From Enterococcus malodoratus ATCC 43197 (GTDB lineage: Bacteria > Bacillota > Bacilli > Lactobacillales > Enterococcaceae), in NCBI RefSeq assembly GCF_000407185.1, contig NZ_KE136483.1, positions 806,001-870,000 on the forward strand: DNA of 64,000 bases, written 5' to 3'. Below, in pieces: positions 55,258-62,206 of this stretch (positions within the stretch are counted from its first letter, which is position 1; the number at the start of each line of letters is the position of its first letter). The notes under the pieces were generated by a model. That model was not told the origin of the DNA and did not search any database. It worked only from the letters and a program-made list of their open reading frames with translations. The translations under genes were made by a program, and so were the position numbers.

Positions 55258-55602
55258 ATGGAAATAAATGTTGAGCATATTTTAGATTGTCTCGATCAAT
55301 ATGGTAAAGGAGAACTGACTAGTAAACAAGTTAATGAAGCTCTGACAGTGGATGAAAAAATGTTTCTCATCATGCATCAAGGTATATTGGTGGAAGATAC
55401 CGATAGCGAAGAAGACTTTGATGTACTGGATTGGTTAGGAGAAGAAGAGTCATTCTTTATGATTGTGGAAGTAAATGAAAGCCTATGTTGGGAAGCTGAA
55501 TCCGTCTTGGAAGACCTTGGCGTTGAGATGCCGGATGCCATTGAAAACTTTTTAAAGCAACTAGTAGAAACCAAGCAACTTCCTGTTGTGGCAAAAGATT
55601 AG
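55258..55602 (+). CDS. Acidic protein with RelB/DinJ-like C-terminus
   Basis: A 114-residue very acidic protein (middle segment DTDSEEDFDVLDWLGEEES). The last 35 residues, ESVLEDLGVEMPDAIENF followed by LKQLVETKQLPV, follow the RelB/DinJ antitoxin pattern VLxxLGLxxSxAIxxFLxQxxxxxxLPF, but here at the C-terminus rather than the N-terminus, and no toxin gene adjoins. ATG 55258 was preferred over GTG 55249 for spacing to AGGTGAG. It lies between the Orf22- and Orf21-like genes, where Tn916 has no gene. A terminator follows. Confidence 0.7.
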   Translation: MEINVEHILDCLDQYGKGELTSKQVNEALTVDEKMFLIMHQGILVEDTDSEEDFDVLDWLGEEESFFMIVEVNESLCWEAESVLEDLGVEMPDAIENFLKQLVETKQLPVVAKD

Positions 55603-55619
55603 GGATGATCATTGAATTT

Positions 55620-55650
55620 GGCCCAATAAATCACATTGGGCCTTCTTTCG
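55620..55650 (+). terminator. Hairpin before the coupling-protein gene
   Basis: Perfect stem GGCCCAAT/ATTGGGCC (55620-55627, 55635-55642) with TTCTTT tail, so a modest terminator or attenuator upstream of the Orf21-like gene. Confidence 0.65.
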
Positions 55651-55669
55651 ATTGGAGGTGAAAAGAGAC

Positions 55670-57034
55670 GTGCAATACAAAGGACATCGCATACGAGCAG
55701 GAGATCAGTACTTGGTTTATCACTTTGTTCTTGGCTGGCTAATCACTGTATTCATTGGTTGGATGGTCATCTTTTATTTTCAAGAGCTTAGGTGGCTAGA
55801 TTTTTCTAGTCTATCCCTTTCCACAGCTGAAATTGCTTGGTCTATGAAGGGCTTAGTCCGTCTACTGGGAAGTCTAGCACTTTCAGGAAGCATGTTCTTG
55901 CTTTACATTCACTTTTTTCACGATCATTGGCGGAGTTTGTGGCACAGGCAGAAGCTAGCCCGAATGATTCTAGAAAACCATTGGTATGAAGTAAAACAGA
56001 CTCAAAGCGAGGGCTTTTTCAAAGACCTCAATAATAATCGAACCAAAGAGACCATCAGCTATTTCCCCAAAATTTATTATCGGATGAAGGGTGGGTTACT
56101 TTCCATTCGTGTTCAAATTTCACTTGGTAAATATCAAGATCAGCTCTTGAAGTTGGAAAAGAAATTGGAAAGCGGGCTGTACTGTGAACTAGTGGAAAAG
56201 GAACTCAAAGATTCTTATGTGGAATATACCTTGCTTTATGATATGATTGCCAATCGGATTGGGATTGAGGAGGTGGTGGCAGAAAATGGTACTTTACGAT
56301 TGATGAAAAATCAAGTGTGGGCCTATGATTCCTTGCCGCATATGTTAATCGCTGGCGGCACTGGTGGAGGCAAGACCTATTTCTTACTCACGATTATTCA
56401 GGCGCTACTAAAATCTGATGCCGAACTATTTGTCCTTGATCCAAAGAATGCGGACCTGGCAGATTTGGCAACAGTGATGCCCCACGTGTATTCTCAAAAG
56501 GAGGAGATTTCGGTGTGTGTGGAGGATTTCTATGAACGCATGATGGCTCGTAGTAAGGCGATGAAAGAAATGCCAAACTACAAAACAGGAGAGAATTATG
56601 CCTATCTTGGTCTTCCGCCCAACTTTTTAATCTTTGACGAATATGTCGCATATATGGAAATGTTAACGACGAAAGAAAGTGCAGTAATTTTGAACAAGCT
56701 CAAACAAATTGTGATGTTAGGTCGTCAGTCTGGTTTCTTTTTGATTCTGGCGTGTCAAAGACCGGATGCGAAATATTTAGGAGATGGGATTCGCGATCAG
56801 TTTAATTTTCGTGTGGCTTTAGGTCGCATGAGCGAGCTTGGGTATTCCATGATGTTTGGTGAGGTTGAAAAAAATTTCTTTATGAAACGAATCAAAGGGC
56901 GAGGGTATGTGGATACAGGTGGGAGTGTGATTAGTGAGTTTTACACGCCATTAGTTCCAAAAGGGTATAACTTTCTAGAGAGTATCCAGAAGATTATTCA
57001 ACAAAATCTACTTTCGAAAAGTAAAGGGAAGTGA
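55670..57034 (+). CDS. FtsK/SpoIIIE-type conjugative coupling protein (Tn916 Orf21-like)
   Basis: A 454-residue DNA pump that links the relaxosome to the mating channel. Two N-terminal membrane helices (about 15-40 and 60-85), then RQKLARMILENHWYE, and an FtsK ATPase with Walker A GGTGGGKTYF, LFVLDPKNADLADL, Walker B LIFDEYVA and ILACQRPDAKYLGDGIRDQF. The sequence follows Tn916 Orf21 nearly block by block. GGAGGTG lies nine bases before GTG 55670; the TTG at 55652 touches the SD and was not used. Confidence 0.92.
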   Translation: MQYKGHRIRAGDQYLVYHFVLGWLITVFIGWMVIFYFQELRWLDFSSLSLSTAEIAWSMKGLVRLLGSLALSGSMFLLYIHFFHDHWRSLWHRQKLARMILENHWYEVKQTQSEGFFKDLNNNRTKETISYFPKIYYRMKGGLLSIRVQISLGKYQDQLLKLEKKLESGLYCELVEKELKDSYVEYTLLYDMIANRIGIEEVVAENGTLRLMKNQVWAYDSLPHMLIAGGTGGGKTYFLLTIIQALLKSDAELFVLDPKNADLADLATVMPHVYSQKEEISVCVEDFYERMMARSKAMKEMPNYKTGENYAYLGLPPNFLIFDEYVAYMEMLTTKESAVILNKLKQIVMLGRQSGFFLILACQRPDAKYLGDGIRDQFNFRVALGRMSELGYSMMFGEVEKNFFMKRIKGRGYVDTGGSVISEFYTPLVPKGYNFLESIQKIIQQNLLSKSKGK

Positions 57035-57114
57035 ATTTTTTACGAGTTATTTGTAAAGTAAAAGGGCCTTAAGCTAAAAAATGACACCAGTATCGTTCAC
57101 AATAGAGATTCGTT

Positions 57115-57146
57115 TTTTTGTGAATGTTCACAAAAAGTGCTATACT
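57115..57146 (+). promoter_or_regulatory. Promoter and palindromic operator of the XRE-ImmA-PIN operon
   Basis: TTGTGA (57118-57123), 17 bp, TATACT (57141-57146) with TGC (extended -10). The perfect palindrome TTTTTGTGAA-TG-TTCACAAAAA (57115-57136) covers the -35 and half the spacer. A further half-site TTCACAA lies upstream at 57096-57102. Binding by the XRE protein encoded next is the likely control. Confidence 0.85.
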
Positions 57147-57170
57147 GAGGATGAAGGGGTGGTGAATATC

Positions 57171-57500
57171 ATGAGAAGCGATAAGAATACAATTATGAAT
57201 GTCAAAAATTGGTTAGATAAGAACGATTATTCACAAGCGTGGTTAGCCGATCAAATGGGAGTGGCTAAATCCTTAATTAGTCAAATTTTCAACGGTACTC
57301 GAAAACTTCAAACTACTCATATTATTAAAATTTCAGAAATCACAGGTCTTTCTATTGCTGAACTGGCTAGTTCAGACCAAAAGACTTGTACTCAACTGGT
57401 TTATTCGTTAAGAGGGAAAATATCTAATGAAAATGGGCAACGCGCCTTGGATCAATTGTTATTAGATTCAGAGCATTTTGTCCAGTTATTAGCAAAGTAG
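57171..57500 (+). CDS. XRE family regulator of an ImmA/IrrE module
   Basis: A 109-residue protein with one Cro/CI helix-turn-helix (about 12-66: YSQAWLADQMGVAKSLISQI, then NGTRKLQTTHIIKISEITG) and a short helical tail. ATG 57171 follows GGGGTGGTG and lies about 20 bases after the predicted transcription start; the longer frame from 57081 begins upstream of the promoter and was rejected. It should repress the palindrome in front of it and be the partner, perhaps the substrate, of the peptidase encoded next. Confidence 0.88.
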   Translation: MRSDKNTIMNVKNWLDKNDYSQAWLADQMGVAKSLISQIFNGTRKLQTTHIIKISEITGLSIAELASSDQKTCTQLVYSLRGKISNENGQRALDQLLLDSEHFVQLLAK

Positions 57501-57513
57501 GTGTTTTGAATAG

Positions 57514-58266
57514 ATGGATGCGCAATTGAAGGATTTATCTGAAACTATAGCAGAAGCTTATGCAGTAAAGTTTTTAGCGGATAACGTTGGTGGAGAGATT
57601 TTTTTAGGTGGGGATATTGAGCAAATATTGGCAGATCGCGCCTATCTTGTATATCAAAGTGTTGACGATCCTAGTTATTTTGGAGCAGCTCTTCATTTAA
57701 ATGGAAGGCATATTATCGCAATTAACACAAATCAACCCCTTAGAGTCCGTTATTATAGTGCGGCCCATGAGTTATGGCACTTGCAGTTTGAATCGGGTGA
57801 AATTGCAATAGGCGAAAAGCAAATTGATCAAGAACGAGCTGCGGATCATTTTGCAGCAGTCGTAATGTTGCCTAGTAATCTATTGAAAAATATTAAGAAT
57901 AATTTTAAAAAAGATGATGAACGCTTAGTTTTTAAAATTGCCGATCTTTCTTCTATGCCTTATCAAGCGGTTACTAGAAGGCTGGTTGAGTTGGGGTATA
58001 AATTATCTTCAGACTTAAAATCACGAGAAGAAGCTGAATGGATTCAGGTAAGAGAACGGATTGATTTGGTTCCTAGTGTTTTAGATAAAGCAGATAGCTT
58101 TGTACAATTTCATGCTTTTTTACAAGAAGTAGATGAGAAAGTTAATAAACAAGAGCTTACTTTAGAAACAGCGGCGAATTTGGTTAAACATGTTGACGCA
58201 AAGAAAGCAGAACAATATTGGAAAAAACGACAAGAAATTGTCGATAATTGGGACCCTGATGACTAA
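57514..58266 (+). CDS. ImmA/IrrE family zinc metallopeptidase
   Basis: A 250-residue protein with the ImmA/IrrE fold: HELWH at 85-89 gives two zinc ligands and the catalytic Glu86; ERAADHFAAVVMLP supplies the third acidic ligand (near Glu107). Relatives cleave XRE repressors to derepress stress or mobile-element genes; XRE/ImmA pairs are also known as the RosmerTA toxin-antitoxin or defence type. It lies 13 bases after the XRE gene and overlaps the PIN gene by eight bases. The last 100 residues are helical and probably contact a partner. Confidence 0.9.
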   Translation: MDAQLKDLSETIAEAYAVKFLADNVGGEIFLGGDIEQILADRAYLVYQSVDDPSYFGAALHLNGRHIIAINTNQPLRVRYYSAAHELWHLQFESGEIAIGEKQIDQERAADHFAAVVMLPSNLLKNIKNNFKKDDERLVFKIADLSSMPYQAVTRRLVELGYKLSSDLKSREEAEWIQVRERIDLVPSVLDKADSFVQFHAFLQEVDEKVNKQELTLETAANLVKHVDAKKAEQYWKKRQEIVDNWDPDD

Positions 58267-58882
58267 TCGAACAAATAAAGTTTTCATCGATTCAAATATG
58301 CTAATGTTCGCCGCAGAATTTCAGAAAGCAGATGTTTTTGAATGGATGGATCAGTTATATGGCGAAATTTATATTCATCAAGAAGTTTTGAATGAACTCA
58401 TTTTGCCTAGTATAAAAAGCAAAATTGAAACTTTTCTATCAACAGGTCGATGGAAATTATTTGAACCAAGAATAATTCTTTCGGAATTAGAATTTGATAT
58501 TTATCAAGAGCGATTATCAGATGTAAAAGATGCTTTTAGTCAAATGCGCTTAACTGCTATTGAAGCAGGTGAACGAGTTAAATCAACAACAGATTTAGGT
58601 GAAATTGCAACTCTAGCTGCTTGTATGATGATTAGTGCGCAAATCATTTGTAGCAATGATTTTGACATTCGCAAAATTGTCGAACAAGAAGATTATTGTG
58701 TTTCTACGGATGAAGCAGACTTGCCAATCATACAAGATTCAGCAGAAGATTTTTGTTTCTATTGTTATAAAAATGAAATTGCTAGTCGGAAGGATGTTCG
58801 GAAATTTTTCGGTCATATTTTTCGAGAGACACCTGGTGTACGAAAGCAAAAAATGGAGCAGTTAGATAAGCGATTGCAGTAA
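58259..58882 (+). CDS. PIN-domain-like nuclease of the XRE-ImmA module
   Basis: A 207-residue protein. Acidic residues follow PIN nucleases: Asp11 (VFIDSNML), Glu46 (HQEVLNEL), Asp112/Glu115 (TTDLGEIATLAA) and Asp134/Asp136 (CSNDFDIRKI). The extra C-terminal 65 residues are charged. It recalls DUF4411-type PIN proteins found next to ImmA/IrrE genes; that recollection was not checked. It overlaps the peptidase gene (ATGACTAA), so is translationally coupled; the 23 upstream codons of the open frame lie within the peptidase gene. A terminator follows. Role: RNase toxin or defence effector, inferred. Confidence 0.8.
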   Translation: MTNRTNKVFIDSNMLMFAAEFQKADVFEWMDQLYGEIYIHQEVLNELILPSIKSKIETFLSTGRWKLFEPRIILSELEFDIYQERLSDVKDAFSQMRLTAIEAGERVKSTTDLGEIATLAACMMISAQIICSNDFDIRKIVEQEDYCVSTDEADLPIIQDSAEDFCFYCYKNEIASRKDVRKFFGHIFRETPGVRKQKMEQLDKRLQ

Positions 58883-58918
58883 TTTTTTCAATCGCTAAAA
58901 AAGAATAGAACAGTTCAA

Positions 58919-58949
58919 AGCCAAGAGCAAAATGTTCTTGGCTTTTTTC
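58919..58949 (+). terminator. Terminator after the PIN gene
   Basis: Stem AGCCAAGA...TTCTTGGCT (58919-58926, 58935-58943) with T-run ends the XRE-ImmA-PIN operon. Confidence 0.85.
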
Positions 58950-58971
58950 TATGGAATGAATGAGGTGAGTT

Positions 58972-60114
58972 ATGAATTTTCTAGATTTATTTGCCGGTAT
59001 TGGTGGCTTTCGCTTAGGCATGGAACAAGCAGGCCATCAGTGTATCGGCTTTTGTGAGATTGATGAATTTGCCCGGCGGAGTTATAAGGCAATCCATGAT
59101 ACAAGGAAGGAGGTGGAAATGCATGACATTACAAGTGTATCAGACGAGTTTGTTCGATTACTCGGACCAGTTGACATCCTTTGCGGCGGCTTTCCGTGCC
59201 AAGCTTTTTCAATTGCGGGAAAGCGGCAAGGATTTTCCGATACTCGAGGTACTCTCTTCTTTGAAATCGCTCGGTTCGCCGCTCTTCTCCGACCTAAGCT
59301 TTTATTCCTTGAGAACGTCCGGGGATTGCTCAATCACAAAGGAGGGGCTACGTTCGAGACGATCCTCCGAACGTTGGATGGATTGGGGTATGATGTGGAA
59401 TGGCAAGTGCTTAACTCAAAGGCCTACGTTCCCCAAAGCCGCGAGCGGGTCTTCCTTATCGGACATTCTCGAGACGCATGTACCGAACAAGTATTTCCTA
59501 TCATTGGATCGTCTACAACATCTGATCAAAACATCCGAAACTTGGTAAATATCAATCCATCCAATCGCGGAATGGGTGGACAAGTTTATGGTTCAGATGG
59601 TGTTGCCCCAACCTTAACAGGCGATGAAGGAAGCAAAATTGCGTTACCAGCAAATGAAGGCATATCGGTGGCGGGGATGTTGCCGGGAAATTTTGAACAA
59701 GGCAATCGCGTTTATGAAGTAACTGGAACAGCCCCCACCTTATCAACGAAACAAGGTGGAACGAAGATTATGATTCGAAAAAATAAAACAGAATACCAAG
59801 AGGTGAAGCCAGGGGACAGTGTAAACCTGGCTTTTCCTAATTCCACAAGTCGCCGAGGTCGTCTGGGGAAACAAAGTGTTCATACTTTATTAACAGGAGA
59901 TCAACAAGCAATCGTCACGGATCAGTATCAAATTCGGAAACTTACGCCAAGAGAGTGCTGGCGGCTTCAGGGCTTTCCGGATTGGGTCTTTGACCGTGCA
60001 TCTCGAGTCAACTCAGATAGTCAATTGTATAAACAGGCCGGAAACTCTGTGACAGTTCCGGTCATTTTTGATATTGCCAGAAGACTAAAGGAGGTGGTGA
60101 AGCATGATTTATGA
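58972..60114 (+). CDS. C5-cytosine DNA methyltransferase
   Basis: A 380-residue m5C methyltransferase. Motif I DLFAGIGGF (5-13), motif IV GGFPCQAFS with nucleophile Cys76, motif VI ENV (114-116), motif VIII QSRERVFLIG (155-164), motif IX KLTPRECWRLQGFP and motif X QAGNSVTVP (355-363) are intact, so it should be active. The target-recognition region (about 185-320) contains three related blocks (VAPTLTGDEGSKI, TAPTLSTKQGGTKI, VHTLLTGDQQAI). No restriction enzyme gene is adjacent, so it is solitary in this window and may protect the element from host restriction. TGAGGTG precedes the ATG. Another ORF overlaps it in the +1 frame. Confidence 0.95.
   Translation: MNFLDLFAGIGGFRLGMEQAGHQCIGFCEIDEFARRSYKAIHDTRKEVEMHDITSVSDEFVRLLGPVDILCGGFPCQAFSIAGKRQGFSDTRGTLFFEIARFAALLRPKLLFLENVRGLLNHKGGATFETILRTLDGLGYDVEWQVLNSKAYVPQSRERVFLIGHSRDACTEQVFPIIGSSTTSDQNIRNLVNINPSNRGMGGQVYGSDGVAPTLTGDEGSKIALPANEGISVAGMLPGNFEQGNRVYEVTGTAPTLSTKQGGTKIMIRKNKTEYQEVKPGDSVNLAFPNSTSRRGRLGKQSVHTLLTGDQQAIVTDQYQIRKLTPRECWRLQGFPDWVFDRASRVNSDSQLYKQAGNSVTVPVIFDIARRLKEVVKHDL
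59123..59548 (+). CDS. Possible overlapping gene in the +1 frame of the methyltransferase
   Basis: A 141-codon ORF lies wholly inside the methyltransferase gene, over its codons 51-192. AAGGAGG (59107-59113) lies nine bases before ATG 59123, an SD better than that of the host gene. The predicted protein opens MTLQVYQTSLFDYSDQL, has SLSDILETHVPNKYFLS near its end, and is Ser/Leu rich. From memory, phage and ICE hypothetical proteins with a similar SDILE...KYFLS ending are annotated near C5 methyltransferases; this was not checked. It may instead be a by-product of conserved codons in the host gene. Confidence 0.4.
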   Translation: MTLQVYQTSLFDYSDQLTSFAAAFRAKLFQLRESGKDFPILEVLSSLKSLGSPLFSDLSFYSLRTSGDCSITKEGLRSRRSSERWMDWGMMWNGKCLTQRPTFPKAASGSSLSDILETHVPNKYFLSLDRLQHLIKTSETW

Positions 60115-60394
60115 TGAGTTGATTGGGGAAATCTACTGGGTGATTGGTAAGATTCAGTCAGATTCAGAACTAGAAGAAGAATTACGCCGGCTCAATTTTG
60201 ATATTTGCAAAAATGGGGTGAAAGTCCCTGGTGATTCATATGTAATGGACGAGGAAACCGATGCTCGAATTGAGCTGAATCAAGTCATCAGTGAATTGGA
60301 ACGGATTGCGGATCTTGCAAAAGAACCGAATATCCGTCAAGACTTGTTTGAGATAAAGGCAGAGTTGGAAATTGGGGGCATTGCCGAGGAGTAA
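60104..60394 (+). CDS. Small acidic protein of unknown function
   Basis: A 96-residue helical, acidic protein with no recognised motif. It starts 11 bases inside the end of the methyltransferase gene behind AAAGGAGGTGG, so it is co-translated with it, and ends just before the oriT region. A role in methylation or mobilisation is possible only on position. Confidence 0.7.
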   Translation: MIYDELIGEIYWVIGKIQSDSELEEELRRLNFDICKNGVKVPGDSYVMDEETDARIELNQVISELERIADLAKEPNIRQDLFEIKAELEIGGIAEE

Positions 60395-60422
60395 CCGCCA
60401 AATAAACCACTGATAGGCGCTG

Positions 60423-60495
60423 ACCGCGGGGGATTTGCGAAGCAGAAATCCTCCGTGGTGCTGTGCCTGTTCATGGTCGGCGCTAGCCGGCCATG
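60423..60495 (+). repeat. Two hairpins upstream of oriT
   Basis: First: ACCGCGGGGGATTT (60423-60436) with AAATCCTCCGTGGT (60446-60459), 14 bp with two G-U pairs. Second: CATGGTCGGC (60472-60481) with GCCGGCCATG (60486-60495), 10 bp with one G-U. No T-run follows either. They sit 8 to 80 bases from the nick-site hairpin, so they are probably part of the transfer origin or a relaxosome binding region. Confidence 0.65.
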
Positions 60496-60502
60496 ATGTC
60501 TC

Positions 60503-60526
60503 ACCCCCCGTATCTAACAGGGGGGT
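60503..60526 (+). other. oriT: Origin of transfer (oriT) hairpin of the Tn916/ICEBs1 class
   Basis: ACCCCCC-GTATCTAACA-GGGGGGT is a perfect 7-bp inverted repeat with a 10-base loop. Its CTAACAGGGGGGT half matches the oriT core I recall for ICEBs1 and Tn916, where MobT/NicK relaxases nick. It lies between the Orf21- and Orf20-like genes, as in Tn916, directly upstream of the relaxase gene. Confidence 0.88.
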
Positions 60527-60601
60527 ACAAAAACACAAAAAACAAGCAAGCAACGATTAATAATAGTTATTGTAGCAAGGATATTAAGCAACTTGTATAA
60601 G

Positions 60602-60627
60602 TGTTAACTCATTTAAAAAAGTTAACA
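60602..60627 (+). promoter_or_regulatory. GTTAAC dyad upstream of mobT
   Basis: TGTTAAC (60602-60608) and GTTAACA (60621-60627) form an inverted repeat with a 12-base AT-rich gap, ending about ten bases before the mobT ribosome binding site. It could be a binding site for the HTH domain of MobT or for another regulator. Confidence 0.4.
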
Positions 60628-60649
60628 TCTTGAATTTGGAGGTGAGAAC

Positions 60650-61834
60650 TTGGCACAACGGAATTTAGATTATCGGTTACTAAAAGACCGACGCAACGAA
60701 TATGGCGTTTCACAAAATAAATTGGCTACCGCCTGTGGACTTAGTCGCCCGTACTTAAACCAGATAGAAAACGGTGGCGTAACTGCATCTACAAAAATCA
60801 TGAGGAAAATTTTTGACCAATTGGAAAGCTTCAATCCTGATTTGCCTTTGACGTTACTATTTGATTATGTAAGGATTCGGTTTCCCACAACGGACGTGCG
60901 AAAGATTATCCAAGAGATTCTCCATTTAAAGTTTGACTATATGCTCCATGAAGATTACGCCTTTTACTCTTATCAAGAACAATACGTCATGGGCGATATT
61001 GTGGTGATGTTGTCTCATGAAGAAGATAAGGGTGTTCTTTTGGAATTAAAAGGGCGAGGTTGCCGGCAGTTTGAAACTTTTTTACTTGCTCAAAAGCGTA
61101 GCTGGTACGACTTTTTCGAGGATTGTTTGAAAGCCGGTGGCGTGATGAAACGGCTGGACTTAGCAATCAATGACCGGGTTGGACTATTGGATATTCCGGA
61201 ACTAACGAAAAAATGTCAGCAGGAGGAATGTATTTCCTTGTTCCGTACCTTTAAAAGCTATCGTTCCGGGGAGCTTTTGAAACCTGATGAAAAGGATGGC
61301 ATGGGTAATACCTTATATATCGGTAGCCTCAAAAGCGAGGTTTATTTTTGTTTGTACGAAAAAGATTATGAGCAATATATCAAGCTTGGAATTCCTTTAG
61401 ACCAGACGGAAACGAAGAACCGCTTTGAGATTCGGTTGAAAAATGATCGTGCTTATTATGCGATTCAAGATTTGCTAAAAGGCCGAAGCATTGAGAGTAC
61501 CACGTTTTCCATTATCAACCGGTATTTGCGATTTGCGGATAAGGTGGAAGGAAAACGGCGAACCAACTGGCCCTTGAATGAACAATGGGGTCGCTTTATT
61601 GGACGGAATCGCAAGGAAATCCAATTAACCTCTGAGCCGAAACCTTATACTATCGAACGAACCTTGAATTGGCTTGGACGACAAGTCGCTCCTACGTGGA
61701 AGATGGCCAAGGAGTTGGATCGTTTGAATCAGACAACCTATATTGAGAATATGGTACAAAATGCACGCTTATCAGACCGGCATAAAAAGATTTTGGAGCA
61801 ACAAAGTATGGCAGTCGAAAACTTGATTATATGA
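60650..61834 (+). CDS. MobT-family relaxase (Tn916 Orf20-like, Rep_trans)
   Basis: A 394-residue replication-initiator-type relaxase. An XRE helix-turn-helix at about 10-60 (VSQNKLATACGLSRPYLNQI) precedes a Rep_trans domain with KRLDLAINDRVGLLD (167-181), whose aspartate belongs to the catalytic centre, and KNRFEIRLKNDRAYYAI. It nicks oriT just upstream and also starts rolling-circle replication of the element in Tn916. The start is TTG 60650 behind GGAGGTGAG. Confidence 0.92.
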   Translation: MAQRNLDYRLLKDRRNEYGVSQNKLATACGLSRPYLNQIENGGVTASTKIMRKIFDQLESFNPDLPLTLLFDYVRIRFPTTDVRKIIQEILHLKFDYMLHEDYAFYSYQEQYVMGDIVVMLSHEEDKGVLLELKGRGCRQFETFLLAQKRSWYDFFEDCLKAGGVMKRLDLAINDRVGLLDIPELTKKCQQEECISLFRTFKSYRSGELLKPDEKDGMGNTLYIGSLKSEVYFCLYEKDYEQYIKLGIPLDQTETKNRFEIRLKNDRAYYAIQDLLKGRSIESTTFSIINRYLRFADKVEGKRRTNWPLNEQWGRFIGRNRKEIQLTSEPKPYTIERTLNWLGRQVAPTWKMAKELDRLNQTTYIENMVQNARLSDRHKKILEQQSMAVENLII

Positions 61835-61848
61835 AAAGAGGAATTGTG

Positions 61849-61968
61849 ATGGGAATTGTAAAAGATATTTTATTGATATTTGGTGGCAGTCTGCTTGGTG
61901 TTACTGTGATGTGCTTGATGAATGCAAGTGCAGCGGCGGACCGAGCGATGGAAAAGAAAGGAAAGTGA
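61849..61968 (+). CDS. Small DUF3789-like membrane peptide
   Basis: A 39-residue peptide with one membrane helix: MGIVKDILLIFGGSLLGVTV then MCLMNASAAADRAMEKKGK. Short DUF3789-type proteins of this form are common beside relaxase genes in Tn916-like elements. AAAGAGGA lies eight bases before ATG 61849, and only four bases separate it from the next start. Confidence 0.75.
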   Translation: MGIVKDILLIFGGSLLGVTVMCLMNASAAADRAMEKKGK

Positions 61969-61972
61969 CGAG

Positions 61973-62194
61973 ATGAATTTCGGACAAAATTTATATCAAT
62001 GGTTTTTAACCAATGCCCAATCTTTAGTCTTACTGGCAATTGTGGTCATTGGTTTATTTTTAGGATTTAAACGAGAGTTTTCTAAACTGATTGGCTTTTT
62101 GGTGATTGCCTTGATTGCGGTAGGGTTGGTCTTTAATGCTTCTGGCGTGAAAGATGTCTTACTCAATTTGTTTAACCGAATTGTCGGTGCCTAA
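61973..62194 (+). CDS. TcpD-like conjugation membrane protein (Tn916 Orf19-like)
   Basis: A 73-residue protein with two hydrophobic segments (about 15-33 and 40-58) and a short amphipathic C-terminus; the start NFGQNLYQWFLTNAQSL resembles TcpD/ConC-type components of Gram-positive transfer channels. An earlier in-frame ATG lies in the preceding gene. GTGACGAG gives a weak SD. Position between MobT and ArdA equals Orf19 of Tn916. Confidence 0.78.
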   Translation: MNFGQNLYQWFLTNAQSLVLLAIVVIGLFLGFKREFSKLIGFLVIALIAVGLVFNASGVKDVLLNLFNRIVGA

Positions 62195-62206
62195 GGAGGA
62201 ATCACG

